Below the pieces are notes generated by a model. That model was not told the origin of the DNA and ran no database searches. It saw nothing but the letters and a program-made list of their open reading frames with translations. Positions 42,586 through 51,808 of a DNA stretch of 64,000 nt are shown here, piece by piece. Every line of letters starts with the position of its first letter. Within the stretch, counting starts at the first letter, position 1. Origin of the DNA: Bog-532 sp963830385 (GTDB lineage Bacteria > Actinomycetota > Actinomycetes > Streptosporangiales > Streptosporangiaceae). Both the position numbers and the translations under genes were made by a program. The DNA is taken from assembly GCA_963830385.1 (NCBI GenBank), contig CAWHMD010000010.1, positions 1 to 64,000 of the forward strand, in the 5' to 3' direction.

Positions 42586-42662
42586 GGGGCCACGTTACGT
42601 GTTGCACCGGTGCCGGCGGCAGAGGCGGAGCGAACGGCCGGGACTTCGCCGGGGTGTCACGT

Positions 42663-42791
42663 GCTCAAAGGCGCCTTTGAGCCGGCCACAGCAGTCATGA
42701 TCCATCGCTCGGTTGCGTTGTCAGCGAATAGCGCTGAGAACGTAACCGAGCGATCGATCTTGAGACTCCCCGCCGGAGGCAACCTCCGGCG
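42663..42791. terminator. Three stacked hairpins after the sugar ABC operon
   Basis: Going away from the permease stop (right to left), the hairpins are as follows. First, CGCCGGAGG (42771-42779)/CCTCCGGCG (42783-42791), a 9-bp stem with a 3-base loop. Second, a 23-base arm (42704-42726) pairing with 42732-42754, with one wobble, one mismatch and loop AATAG. Third, GCTCAAAGGCGCCTTTGAGC (42663-42682), a perfect 20-base palindrome. The first two lie just past the operon stop and are read as terminators; the last may be an operator. Confidence 0.7.
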
Positions 42792-43691
42792 TCAGCCGCG
42801 GATGGCGCCGGCGAAGAGGGACTCACCGCCGTTCCGCTTGGAGATGATCACGTAGAAGATGACCGGGACCGCGGTGAACACGATCGAGAACGCGGCCAGG
42901 CCGCTGTAGTTGGTGGAGTGCTCGCCGAAGAACTGGTAGATGGTCACCCCGGCGGGCAGCTTGGGCGACTGGAGCAGGATGAACGGGACGAAGAAGTTCC
43001 CCCAGGCCTGGATGAACGTGTAGAACGCGATCACCGTGGCCCCCGGCGCGACCAGGGGGATGGTGACGCGGCGCATGGTGTTGAAGATGTTCGCCCCCTC
43101 GGTGGCGGCCGCCTCCTCCAGTTCCAGTGGCACCGTGTCGATGAAGTTCTTGGCCATCCAGACCGCGAACGGCAGCGACGTGGACGTGAGGAACAGGATC
43201 GTCCAGGGCAGCGAGTTGACCAGGTTGTAGGTGACGAAGATGTCGTAGGTCGGGATGACGATGGCCAGGATCGGCAGCCCGGTCACGAACACGATCGCGT
43301 ACACGATGGCGTTGCGGCCGGGAATGTTGAACCGGGACAGCGGGTAGCCCGCGATCAGCGCCACGACCGTGGTGATGATCATCGTGCCGGCGGAGATCCA
43401 GATCGAGTTCAGCAGCGCCGTGCCGACGCCCTCACCGATGTCCGCCGACGCCGTCGTCTTGCCGAACAGGCTGCTGAAGTTGCTGAACGTGAACCCGCCG
43501 CCGCCGGTGAGGTTGAGCCCGCCGTACTTCTCGAACGCGGTCAGGATCAGCCAGAAAAACGGGACGAGGAACAGCAGCCCGACGAGAAGGGCCACCACGT
43601 TCCAGCGCCACCGGGCGGGCTTTTTCTCGGCCGGGCTACCGGGCTGACCCGGACGGGACTCGTTACCGCGAACACTGATCGCCTGGGCCAT
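42792..43691 (-). CDS. Carbohydrate ABC transporter permease (MalG-like)
   Basis: A 299-aa permease with about six TM helices (VVALLVGLLFLVPFFWLILT first). The conserved EAA loop is seen as LELEEAAATEGANIFNTMRR, which docks to the ATPase subunit. Substrate-selective sugar uptake is inferred from the neighbours. GAGGAGGT stands 8 bases before the ATG, and the gene starts 2 bases after the stop of the other permease. No ATPase gene is present in the window, so an MsiK-type shared ATPase is likely. Confidence 0.92.
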   Translation of the reverse strand: MAQAISVRGNESRPGQPGSPAEKKPARWRWNVVALLVGLLFLVPFFWLILTAFEKYGGLNLTGGGGFTFSNFSSLFGKTTASADIGEGVGTALLNSIWISAGTMIITTVVALIAGYPLSRFNIPGRNAIVYAIVFVTGLPILAIVIPTYDIFVTYNLVNSLPWTILFLTSTSLPFAVWMAKNFIDTVPLELEEAAATEGANIFNTMRRVTIPLVAPGATVIAFYTFIQAWGNFFVPFILLQSPKLPAGVTIYQFFGEHSTNYSGLAAFSIVFTAVPVIFYVIISKRNGGESLFAGAIRG

Positions 43692-43693
43692 AG

Positions 43694-44653
43694 TCAGGAC
43701 CTCCTCAGGGCGCGCACGTAGAAGATGGACAGGACCACGCCGACCAGCAGCAGGATGACCGAGACGGCGGTGCCGTAGGCGATCTGGTAGTTCACGAAGC
43801 CCTGCTGATACATGTAGGTCGACAGCACCTGGCTGGCGTTGCCCGGGCCGCCGCCGGTCAGCGTGAAGATCAGCGTGAAGTCGTTCAGGGTGGCCAGGGT
43901 GACCAGGACGACATCGACGAGGATCGACCCCTTGATCAGCGGCAGGATGATGCTGACCACCCGGCGCCAGGCCGACGCCCCGTCCAGCATGGCCGCTTCG
44001 AGGAGTTCCCTGGGGATCGCGGTCAGCGCCGCCATGAAGAGCATCATCGAAAACGCCACCCCGCGCCAGGCGTTGGCCAGGTTCAGCGCCAGGATCGGAT
44101 GGGTGGTCAAGATCGTCGAGTAGCTGATCCCGACGCCGTGCAGGGCCTGCTGGAGCACGCCGTTCTGGCCCAGCAGGGCGAACCACATGAACGCGGCGAT
44201 GACTTCCGGGACGATCCAGCTGGTGATGACGACCGCGCCGACGATCGCCTGGGTCCGCCGGCTGCACCGGCGCAGCAGCAGGGCCAGCAGGAAGCCCAGG
44301 ACGACCTGCCCGATGTAGGCCGAGCCGACCAGGTACTCGATGCTGTGCCAGAGCGAGCTGAGGAAGTCCGAGCTGGTCAGCAGGTTCTTGAAGTTGGTGA
44401 TGCCGATGTACTTGTGGTTGAGCGCGGTCGGCCCGGTCAGCTGCTCGTTGGTGAACGAGAGCAGGAACGTCCAGACGATGGGCCAGCCGAGCAGGAGGCC
44501 GACCAGGACCGTGAAGGGAGCCAGCATCACGGTCCCGGCCAGCAGCTGTCTGCGTCTTCGTGTCCTGCTCTTGCTCGGCCGGTTCCGGCCGCCGTCCGGG
44601 CGGGGGGTCACCCCGGCCCGGGGCTCCACGATCGCGCTGTCGGTGCTGGACAC
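43694..44653 (-). CDS. Carbohydrate ABC transporter permease (MalF-like)
   Basis: A 319-aa permease with six helices (LLAGTVMLAPFTVLVGLLLG the first) and the EAA loop LLEAAMLDGASAWRRVVSII. GTG 44653 is chosen because AAGGAG lies 6 bases upstream; a start further up would add only a basic stretch. It partners with the MalG-like permease directly downstream and the binding protein upstream. Confidence 0.92.
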   Translation of the reverse strand: MSSTDSAIVEPRAGVTPRPDGGRNRPSKSRTRRRRQLLAGTVMLAPFTVLVGLLLGWPIVWTFLLSFTNEQLTGPTALNHKYIGITNFKNLLTSSDFLSSLWHSIEYLVGSAYIGQVVLGFLLALLLRRCSRRTQAIVGAVVITSWIVPEVIAAFMWFALLGQNGVLQQALHGVGISYSTILTTHPILALNLANAWRGVAFSMMLFMAALTAIPRELLEAAMLDGASAWRRVVSIILPLIKGSILVDVVLVTLATLNDFTLIFTLTGGGPGNASQVLSTYMYQQGFVNYQIAYGTAVSVILLLVGVVLSIFYVRALRRS

Positions 44654-44700
44654 GATGGCTCCTTTACGCAGACGTTGCGCCACTCCTTCCGGTGGCCTGG

Positions 44701-46089
44701 TCAGCCCTCGGTCTTGCCGGCGCCGGCCGCCTGCTTGACGTCACCGGCCCAGGTCTTCTCGGCCTGCGCGGCCGTCAGCTGGCCGAGCGAGATCTGGCCG
44801 GTGACCGCCGCGATGTCGGTGCTCAGCTCGTTGTACGGGCCGAACGAGGGCCGGTAGTTGGTGGTGGCCGCGTACTTGACGGCCTCCTGGAACAGCGGGT
44901 CGGCCTTGATGCCGTTGGTGAAGATGGAGTTGTTGGCCACGTTCGCCTCGACCGGGAGCTGACCGCTGACCGCGGTGTACTTGGCCAGCAGGGCCGGGCT
45001 GTTGGCGGTCTCGATGAACTGGTAGGCCAGGGACTGGTTGCTGCTCTTGGCCGGGATGGCCAGGCTCCAGCCACCGGACAGGTTGGTGACGCCCGGGGCC
45101 TGCCCGTTGGCGGTGGGCAGGTCGGCGACCGAGTAGGTGCTGAACCCGGCGCTCCAGGGCGCGGCCTGCCCCGGCAGCCACTGGGTGCTGACCCAGCTGC
45201 CGTCGATGGCCATGGCCACCTTCTGCTTCGGCATGAGCTGGCTGTTGAGGACGGTGCCCGCGTTGGGGTTGGACCAGTCCGCCGTGGGCTCTTCGAGGCC
45301 CTTGCTGTGCAGGTCGGCCAGGAAGTTGAAGACCTGGTTGAACCCGGGTCCGCCGGTCTCCCACTTACCGGTGGCGTTGTCGTACAGGCGGCTGTTGGTG
45401 CCGAGCAGCAGCACCTGGAAGCCGCGGAACGAAGACGCCTCGCCGAGCGGGGTGCCGGTGTACACCCACAGCGGGATCACGCCGGGGTCCTTGGCCTTGA
45501 CCGCCTCGGCCGCGGTCAGGACGTCGTTCAGCGACTTGGGCTTCCAGTTGGCGGGCAGCCCGGCCTTTTCCAGCAGCGCCTTGTCGAAGTAGATCTGCTG
45601 GACGTCGGTCTCGGTCATCATCGAGTAGGGGGTGCCGTTGTACTCCGTCACCTTCTGGAAGGTGGGGTACAGGTTCTTCCACTCGCTGAAGTTCTTCAGC
45701 TGCGGCATCGGCGCCAGGTAGCCGGCCGCGGCGTCCGACTGCACCAGGAACGAGTCCTCGTAGACGACGTTGGGGCTGGTCGAAGAGCTCCGTTCCAGCA
45801 GGTCGAGCTTGGAGTAGTAGGTGGACTCGCTGGTCGTGACGATGTTGTTGATCTTGACGGTCACGTCGGGGTGCGTTTTCTTGAATTCGACGGCGGCCGC
45901 CTTCCACCAGTTGACGAGCGTGTTGGAGGTCGGGCCGCTGTACTGCCCGGTGATCACCAGCGTCTGTTTCCCGCCGCTGCTGCTGCCGGATGACCCGCTG
46001 CAGGCTGATGCGGCGAGCGCGGCGGCCAGGGCGATCCCGGTCAAACCAATCGTGGTGCGTCTGCGGCTTGCTGTCCGGAAGGTTTTCAT
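44701..46089 (-). CDS. Extracellular sugar-binding lipoprotein of the ABC system
   Basis: A 462-aa family 1 solute-binding protein. The N-terminal signal has a lipobox A-A-S-A-C-S (LAAALAASACSG), so it is lipid-anchored outside the membrane. The mature part shows VITGQYSGPTSNTLVNWWKA, GTPYSMMTETDVQQIYFDKA (typical hinge/ligand region) and GGWSLAIPAKSSNQSLAYQF near the end. It binds an oligosaccharide or mannoside, inferred from GH38 in the operon. ATG 46089 was preferred over 46104. Confidence 0.92.
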   Translation of the reverse strand: MKTFRTASRRRTTIGLTGIALAAALAASACSGSSGSSSGGKQTLVITGQYSGPTSNTLVNWWKAAAVEFKKTHPDVTVKINNIVTTSESTYYSKLDLLERSSSTSPNVVYEDSFLVQSDAAAGYLAPMPQLKNFSEWKNLYPTFQKVTEYNGTPYSMMTETDVQQIYFDKALLEKAGLPANWKPKSLNDVLTAAEAVKAKDPGVIPLWVYTGTPLGEASSFRGFQVLLLGTNSRLYDNATGKWETGGPGFNQVFNFLADLHSKGLEEPTADWSNPNAGTVLNSQLMPKQKVAMAIDGSWVSTQWLPGQAAPWSAGFSTYSVADLPTANGQAPGVTNLSGGWSLAIPAKSSNQSLAYQFIETANSPALLAKYTAVSGQLPVEANVANNSIFTNGIKADPLFQEAVKYAATTNYRPSFGPYNELSTDIAAVTGQISLGQLTAAQAEKTWAGDVKQAAGAGKTEG

Positions 46090-46126
46090 CCTCGAACCCC
46101 TCACCTTTGCTGGCAGTGTTGGTGGA

Positions 46127-47434
46127 TTAGCCGGTGGTGCGTCTGCGGGCGGCCCGGACGGCGGCCATGCTGGCGGGACGCCGGGGGGCGGGTGGTCTGG
46201 TGACCGGTGGGCCGGTGGCTGGTGGGCCGGTGGCTGGTGGCAGCGCGCCCGAGCGCAGCAGCGTGTGGAACACGAGCGCGGCCGCGCCGACCGCGTTGGC
46301 GGTCTGCAGGCTGCTGACCGTCACCTTGGTGGCGGCGATGGGGCGCCGGAACGCGCTGGTCCGGAGCGTGTCGCGGATGACGGGCAGGAAGATCTGCTCG
46401 ACGGCGTGGAAGTGCTCGCCGCCGATGATGACCTCGTCGACGTCGACCAGGTTGACGACGGTCAGCAGGGCGGTCGCCAGCCGGTCGGCCGCGCGGGCGA
46501 GCAGGCTGGCCAGCGGGCCGGGCGGTGCGCCGGATTGGGCCGCGGCGACGACCGCGTCGACGCTGCCGAACTCGCCGTAGCTGGCCGCGTCGGCCATGAT
46601 CGCGGCCACCGACGCCTCGGCCTCCAGGCAGCCGGACCCCCCGCAGTCGCACCGCCGCCCACCCGGGTTGACGACGACGTGGCCGATCTCCATCGAGTTG
46701 CCGGTCATCCCCAGGTAGGCCTCGTCGTCGACCACCAGGCCGCCGCCGATCCCCACCCCCCAGTCGCAGTAGAGGAAGGGGTCCAGTCCCCGGTGCAGCT
46801 GCCAGCGGATGCCGATGGCCGCCGCGGTCGCGTCGTTTTCCATCACGACCGGCAGGTCGAGACCGTGACCGAGTTCCCGGGCCACGTCGACGTGCTGCCA
46901 GTGCGGGAAGTTCGGCGCGCCGACGATGGAGCCGGTGGCGCAGTCGATCGGGCCGGGCGCGGCGATCCCGACCCCGAACAGCCGGGACCGGGCCGCGGCG
47001 AACTCGGGCTGGCCGAGGACCGAGCGCACCTCGCGGGCGATGCGCCGCAGTACCTCGGCGGCGGGCTGACCGGGCGGCGTGGCCATCGACATCCGCCAGC
47101 GGGCGTGGGCCCGGAGGTCGAGCAGGACGCCGGTGAGCCGGTCCCGCTCTAAGGCGAAGCCCAGCGCGTAAGCGCCGTCCGGCCGCATCCGCAGGCCGAT
47201 CCGCGGTGCGCCCGGGCCGGCCGCCCGGTCGGTGCCGACCTCCTCGACCAGCCCGGCGTCGAGCAGGGCACGGACGATGCGGCCGACCGACTGGGCCGAC
47301 AGGCCGTGGTCGGCGGCCAGCTGGGTCCGGGACATGGTGGCACCGGAGATGAGGGACCGGAGGATGGCCCGCTCGTGCTCCCGGCGCAGCCGGGCCTGCG
47401 GGGACGGCTCGGCGGACGCCTGTCGCCGCCGCAC
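46127..47434 (-). CDS. ROK family transcriptional regulator
   Basis: A 435-aa ROK repressor. It has an N-terminal winged helix (LISGATMSRTQLAADHGLSA then QSVGRIVRALLDAGLVEEVG), then the ROK sugar-kinase-like domain with DxG-like VVMENDATAAAIGIRW, GVGIGGGLVVDDEAYLGM and a Cys-rich zinc motif GHVVVNPGGRRCDCGGSGCL. The C-terminus is a low-complexity PPATGPP repeat from a duplicated GGGCCGGTGGCTGGT unit. It probably controls the adjacent mannosidase/ABC genes, being released by a sugar ligand. It lies 30 bases after the GH38 stop. Confidence 0.93.
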   Translation of the reverse strand: MRRRQASAEPSPQARLRREHERAILRSLISGATMSRTQLAADHGLSAQSVGRIVRALLDAGLVEEVGTDRAAGPGAPRIGLRMRPDGAYALGFALERDRLTGVLLDLRAHARWRMSMATPPGQPAAEVLRRIAREVRSVLGQPEFAAARSRLFGVGIAAPGPIDCATGSIVGAPNFPHWQHVDVARELGHGLDLPVVMENDATAAAIGIRWQLHRGLDPFLYCDWGVGIGGGLVVDDEAYLGMTGNSMEIGHVVVNPGGRRCDCGGSGCLEAEASVAAIMADAASYGEFGSVDAVVAAAQSGAPPGPLASLLARAADRLATALLTVVNLVDVDEVIIGGEHFHAVEQIFLPVIRDTLRTSAFRRPIAATKVTVSSLQTANAVGAAALVFHTLLRSGALPPATGPPATGPPVTRPPAPRRPASMAAVRAARRRTTG

Positions 47435-47464
47435 GTCAGCTGCCCTCCGCGGGCAGCGCCGGCC

Positions 47465-50071
47465 TCACCGGGCCTCCGCCTCGTCGGCGTCGGGCTCGGC
47501 GTCCGGCTCGGCCTCCAGCTCGGTGAGGGCGATCTCCCGGACGGGCTGGCCGGACTGGTCGGGGACGAACAGCGTCACCACGTCGTAGGGCCGCAGCGGG
47601 CCGGTCCAGCTCCTGCCCGCCAGCGGCAGCGTGATCGTGGCGGTGGCGGGCAGGCCGGCCTGCTCGCACACCCGGAGCACCCAGCCCCCGCCCGCCTCGG
47701 CCCGCTTGAGCACCGGGACGCTGACGTGGCCCGGTGTCACCTCGACGGCGGTGGTCTCGCGCCCGAGGGGACCGGGGTGCCAGGTCTCGGTCACGTACGG
47801 GAACGACGTCGTGTGCAGGTCGGCCTGCCGGGCGCCCGCCCCGGCCGGTATGGCCTGGTCGTAGCAGCGGAACCGGTAGGACACCTCGTGCCAGCCCTGA
47901 TCGGTGGCGGGCTGCGCGATCGGGTCGTCGGTCGTCCACGGGCGCCCGTGGTCCGAGTAGCGCGGGCTCCGGAGCACGGTGAGCCGGACCCGCCCACCGT
48001 CGGCGTCGTAGGCGTAGCCCACGTCGGAGCTGCACAGCACGCCCGCGCCGGACGGCTCGCGGACGCCGATCCAGTGGTTGAGGACCTCCTCGCGCCCGTC
48101 GGCGGCCCGCTCGACGGTCCCGTACGGCACCCCCGCGTCGATCGCCGGGCGGTCCACCGCCAGCGGGACGATCAGCTTCAGCAGCTGGTGCCGCTGGTGC
48201 CAGTCGACCCGCAGCTTGACCTCCAGCTCGGGCAGGCCGGCGTAGAGGATCAGGTCCATCCAGATCGTCGAGGCGTCCCAGACGTAGCGCAGCCGGACGA
48301 CGGTGCGCACCGGGCCGGCCTCGACGAACTCCGCGGCGGCCAGCGAACAGGCCTGCTCGGGCTCTTCGTAACGGACCACGAAATGGGACCAGGTGTCGCT
48401 GGGGTCGGGCAGCACCACCGGGCGCAGCCCCTCGGGCGCCAGCCACTGGCGGCCGCCCTGCTTGGAAGTGATCGACGTGACCACGCCCGCCGAACGGTCA
48501 AAGGCCACCACGAGGTCGCCGTTCTCGAGCTGGCCGGCCGCGGCCGGGTCCGGGCGCGGGCCGGTGCCGCCGACGGCGTCGGCGGGGGCGGCGTCGGCGG
48601 CGTCCTGGCGCAGCCAGTACACGCGGTGGCCCATCGCCGGGAGGTCGGCCACCACCAGGCCGTGGTGGGCGTACCGGGTCCCCTCGCGGGAGGCGATCGG
48701 CTGGACCGGCACCGGCTCGTCGTGGCCGACGGTCACCGAGGTCGCCGGGTGCGGCAGCTCCAGCGGCACCCGGACCGGCCGGGACAGCGGGTTGAAGACC
48801 ACCAGCGGCACCGGGAAGTGGGCCACGAACGGGTTGAGCGACTGGTTGCGCTCGGCGGTGGCGGTGCCGGCTATGGCCGTGTCGGCCCGCATCGCGAGCA
48901 GCTGGGTGGCCCTGGTCAGCACGGTGTCGGCCTGCGTCCGGGCATACCCGTAGAACTGCCGGAGGTCGTCGCAGACCTCCTCGGTGCAGGTGCCGCCGAG
49001 GCTGTCGTGGAACTGGTTGAACAGGACCCGGGTCCAGGCCGAACGCAGCGTCGCCTGCACGTCGAGGCGGACCCCGGTGGCCATCTCGCAGACCGCGGCC
49101 AGGTTCTCCGCCGCGACCAGGGCGGCCTCGCAGGCGGCGTTTTCCCGCTTCATCCAGGCGACCGCCGTGTAGCAGCCGACCGCGTGCATGTGCAGGTCAC
49201 CGCGGACCGGCGGCAGCGTGCCGCCCGCCGCCAGCTCCCGGCTGATCCGGTCGAAGTAGCCGGCCGCCGAGCCGAACGCCACGTCGCCCGCCGTCCGCGC
49301 GCGGATCCGCTGCACGGCGTCGATGGCGACCTGGGTGGGACCGCCGCCGTGGTCGCCGACGCCGACGAAGAACATCGCCGGGGCGTGCTCGCTGATCGCG
49401 TCGGACAGCAGGCTCGCCGCCCGGGTCTCGATGAGCCGGCGCTCGGCGCCGCCGGCCGGCGGCTCTTCGTCGTGCAGCCCGGTGTGGTATGCGTCCTTGA
49501 TCCGGTACGTCGGCAGGGCGGTGCCGTCCACACCCTCCCAGCGGAACAGCGAGGCGGGCAGCTCCTTCTCGTGCGGGCCGGGCCGCATCATGATGTAGGC
49601 CCGCAGACCGGCCTTCCGGTACAGCTGCGGCAGGGATGCGGCATGACCGAAAGAGTCGATGTTGTAGCCGATGGTGGCCGTGGTGCCGAAGGCCCGCTGG
49701 AAGTAGCGCTGGCTGTACAGCAGCTGGCGGCAGACCGACTCACCGGCGGGCAGGTTGCAGTCGGGCTCGATCCACTCACCGCCGACGAGCTCCCAGCGGC
49801 CCGCCGCCACGTGCTCGCGGATGCGCGCGAACAGGGCCGGGTCCATCTCCTCGACCCACTCGTAGTAGCAGGCTGAGCTGGCCGCGAAGTACAGGTCGGG
49901 ATGCTGGTCCAGCCGGTCGGCGGCGGCCGTGAAGGTCGCGATCACCTCGCGCAGGCCCTCGCGCCAGTCCCAGATCCAGACCGGGTCGATATGAGCGTTC
50001 GGGATGGCCACAACCCGCGGTACAGCCGAGACGTGCGGGGCAGAAGTGCTCTCCTGTGGCAGCGTCGCCAC
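47465..50071 (-). CDS. GH38 alpha-mannosidase
   Basis: An 868-aa enzyme that hydrolyses alpha-mannosides with retention. The N-terminal barrel shows the zinc ligands His27 and Asp29 in AIPNAHIDPVWIWDW, the nucleophile Asp139 with a His in IGYNIDSFGHAASLPQLYRK, and a second metal His further on (MHAVGCYTAVAWMKREN region). Beta-sandwich domains follow (IWMDLILYAGLPELEVKLRV). No signal peptide, so it acts in the cytosol on imported sugar. It is first in the operon with ROK, binding protein and permeases. GGAGGCC lies close to the ATG start. Confidence 0.93.
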   Translation of the reverse strand: MATLPQESTSAPHVSAVPRVVAIPNAHIDPVWIWDWREGLREVIATFTAAADRLDQHPDLYFAASSACYYEWVEEMDPALFARIREHVAAGRWELVGGEWIEPDCNLPAGESVCRQLLYSQRYFQRAFGTTATIGYNIDSFGHAASLPQLYRKAGLRAYIMMRPGPHEKELPASLFRWEGVDGTALPTYRIKDAYHTGLHDEEPPAGGAERRLIETRAASLLSDAISEHAPAMFFVGVGDHGGGPTQVAIDAVQRIRARTAGDVAFGSAAGYFDRISRELAAGGTLPPVRGDLHMHAVGCYTAVAWMKRENAACEAALVAAENLAAVCEMATGVRLDVQATLRSAWTRVLFNQFHDSLGGTCTEEVCDDLRQFYGYARTQADTVLTRATQLLAMRADTAIAGTATAERNQSLNPFVAHFPVPLVVFNPLSRPVRVPLELPHPATSVTVGHDEPVPVQPIASREGTRYAHHGLVVADLPAMGHRVYWLRQDAADAAPADAVGGTGPRPDPAAAGQLENGDLVVAFDRSAGVVTSITSKQGGRQWLAPEGLRPVVLPDPSDTWSHFVVRYEEPEQACSLAAAEFVEAGPVRTVVRLRYVWDASTIWMDLILYAGLPELEVKLRVDWHQRHQLLKLIVPLAVDRPAIDAGVPYGTVERAADGREEVLNHWIGVREPSGAGVLCSSDVGYAYDADGGRVRLTVLRSPRYSDHGRPWTTDDPIAQPATDQGWHEVSYRFRCYDQAIPAGAGARQADLHTTSFPYVTETWHPGPLGRETTAVEVTPGHVSVPVLKRAEAGGGWVLRVCEQAGLPATATITLPLAGRSWTGPLRPYDVVTLFVPDQSGQPVREIALTELEAEPDAEPDADEAEAR

Positions 50072-50088
50072 TGTGGCCTCCCATTAAA

Positions 50089-50158
50089 TCCTGACATTCA
50101 GGAATAATCTGGAAGCTAAATGTCCACTAACGTCCGGTCAAGACCTAAAACGACGTTT
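50089..50158. promoter_or_regulatory. Palindromes upstream of the mannosidase operon
   Basis: TCCTGACATTCAGGA (50089-50103) and AAACGACGTTT (50148-50158) are perfect inverted repeats around 3 and 1 central bases, in an AT-rich stretch before the GH38 gene. They are candidate operators for the ROK regulator. Confidence 0.5.
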
Positions 50159-50315
50159 AATCGCCTTTTCATACTGAAAGGGCGTTTTGGATCTTGGGGT
50201 TGCGGCGCGCGCGGGAGTCGACTGGACACCGAGTATGCAGGTCAGGGTCATAGCCGGGCCGGCGGCGGGACGCGCGGGGCGGGCGGCGGACGCCCGGGGC
50301 CGGATCAGCGGCGGG

Positions 50316-51536
50316 TCACGCCGTCCGGGCCGACGCGCCGTACAGGTCGAGGAACGCGGTGGCCACCGCCTCGTCGATCGGCCGGGGCACCGGCACCACC
50401 GCGTGCTCGGCGCCGGCCGTCCGGCGGGCCACCGCCTCCAGGCAGCGGGACTGCAGCGCGAAGCCGAGGTCCATCGACTCGACCGTGTTGCCCAGCGGCC
50501 GTGGGCCCGACAGGTTGACCATGTGCCCGCCGGTCAGCAGGTGGACCCGGCGGCCGTCGGCGAGCCGGAACGTGGTGATCCCGTCGGCCGCCTCCGCCTG
50601 CCCCGCCACCTGGCTGGACGCGGCGATCGAATCGACCGCGATCTCCCGCGGGAAGTGGCCGGCGTTGAGCAGGATCACGTCGTCCCGCAGGAGGCCGAGG
50701 TCGGCCTCGGTGACCACCGACTCGGCGCCGGTCACCGTGACCACCACGTCGGCCCGGCGCAGCGCCTCGGCCCGGTCCGGCACCGCGAACCCGTCCAGGC
50801 TGGCCCGCAGCCGGGCCACCGGATCGACCTCGACGACCGCGACCTGGGCGTAGGCGTTGCGGAAGTTGGCGGCCACGCCCTGGCCGCAGGCGCCGTAGCC
50901 GAACACCGTGACCCGGCGGCCGTTGGTCATCCGGTTGGTGATGCGCAGATAGGACTCGAGCACGCTCTGCCCGACCGCGTGCTCGTTCTCGGCGAACTGC
51001 TTGATCGGGCTGTCGTTGATGACCAGCACCGGCCGCGCCAGCTGGCCGGCCAGCGGCCGCAGCCGGATCCGCCCGGAGGTGGTCTCCTCGGTGCCGCCCA
51101 GCAGGCCCGGGTAGGGCGCGGCCAGGTAGCGGGCGAACAGGTCACCGCCGTTGTCCAGCAGCAGGTCCGGCTGCCGGGCGAGCACCTGATGAAGGTAACG
51201 GTCGTGCTCGGCCGGGTCGGTGGTCCGCTCGCCGATCACCTCGACGCCGTGGGCCCGCAGGTACGTGACCGCGCCCGGCTGGGTGCTGGACAGGTTGCCG
51301 GTCGACACCACCGTCGCCCCGCCCGCGGTCAGGGTCAGCAGCAGGGCCACCGTCTTCGGCTCCAGGTGGATGCCGGTGCCGATGGTCAGGCCGTCGAAGG
51401 GGCGGGTGCCGGTGAACTCGGCGGCGATGGCGCGCAGCAGCCGGCAGCTGTCGCGCACCCACTCGATCCGCGCTGTCTCCCCAGCCAACCCGCCCGCCCC
51501 CTCCCGGGCGGCGCTCAGTGCATCAGGTCGTGCCAC
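50316..51536 (-). CDS. Short adenosylhomocysteinase-like enzyme
   Basis: A 406-aa protein of the S-adenosylhomocysteine hydrolase family. Seen are LTIGTGIHLEPKTVALLLTL (second-domain entry), the DNGGD motif in LLLDNGGDLFARY, the EETTSG motif in GGTEETTSGRIRLR, a Lys in VINDSPIKQFAENEHAVGQS, and the NAD-binding VTVFGYGACGQGVAANF. Compared with canonical SAHH (about 430-490 aa) it lacks the C-terminal K-x-x-x-Y tail that closes the NAD site, and several catalytic contexts differ. It may act on a related nucleoside such as S-inosylhomocysteine. Its start overlaps the DUF6582 stop. Confidence 0.8.
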   Translation of the reverse strand: MARPDALSAAREGAGGLAGETARIEWVRDSCRLLRAIAAEFTGTRPFDGLTIGTGIHLEPKTVALLLTLTAGGATVVSTGNLSSTQPGAVTYLRAHGVEVIGERTTDPAEHDRYLHQVLARQPDLLLDNGGDLFARYLAAPYPGLLGGTEETTSGRIRLRPLAGQLARPVLVINDSPIKQFAENEHAVGQSVLESYLRITNRMTNGRRVTVFGYGACGQGVAANFRNAYAQVAVVEVDPVARLRASLDGFAVPDRAEALRRADVVVTVTGAESVVTEADLGLLRDDVILLNAGHFPREIAVDSIAASSQVAGQAEAADGITTFRLADGRRVHLLTGGHMVNLSGPRPLGNTVESMDLGFALQSRCLEAVARRTAGAEHAVVPVPRPIDEAVATAFLDLYGASARTA

Positions 51537-51808
51537 GACTTCTCGGTCAGGTCGACGTCGAAGTGGGACGCGGCCGCCTTGATGTTCTCGAAGGCCTGGG
51601 CCCGGTCGTCGTCACTGACGTCCTTCACCTGGTCGAACCGGGCGATGGCGTTGCGCACGTGGCTGGCCGAGTTCAGCGGCTCCTTGCGCTGGCGGGGAAA
51701 CGCGTAGGCGGACTCGGGCAGCTCGTTGCGCTCGGCGGCGTCCAGGTCGCCGCCGCTCTGCTTGCTCTCGGACGGCGGCTTCCACGTCGCTTTGTGGTCT
51801 GAGGCCAT
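51515..51808 (-). CDS. DUF6582-like small protein
   Basis: A 97-aa charged protein with LPESAYAFPRQRKEPLNSAS and HVRNAIARFDQVKDVSDDDR, the pattern I associate with DUF6582 (the phage gp53-like family), followed by AFENIKAAASHFDVDL. It has no enzymatic motif. AGGAGG precedes ATG 51808 by 7 bases; ATG 51814 is too near it. Its last 22 bases overlap the start of the SAHH-like gene, so the two are co-translated. Confidence 0.78.
   Translation of the reverse strand: MASDHKATWKPPSESKQSGGDLDAAERNELPESAYAFPRQRKEPLNSASHVRNAIARFDQVKDVSDDDRAQAFENIKAAASHFDVDLTEKSWHDLMH

Noticed and set aside
47306..49876. 856-codon frame opposite the GH38 gene
   Set aside because: GH38 catalytic motifs lie on the minus strand; this frame has no recognisable domain.
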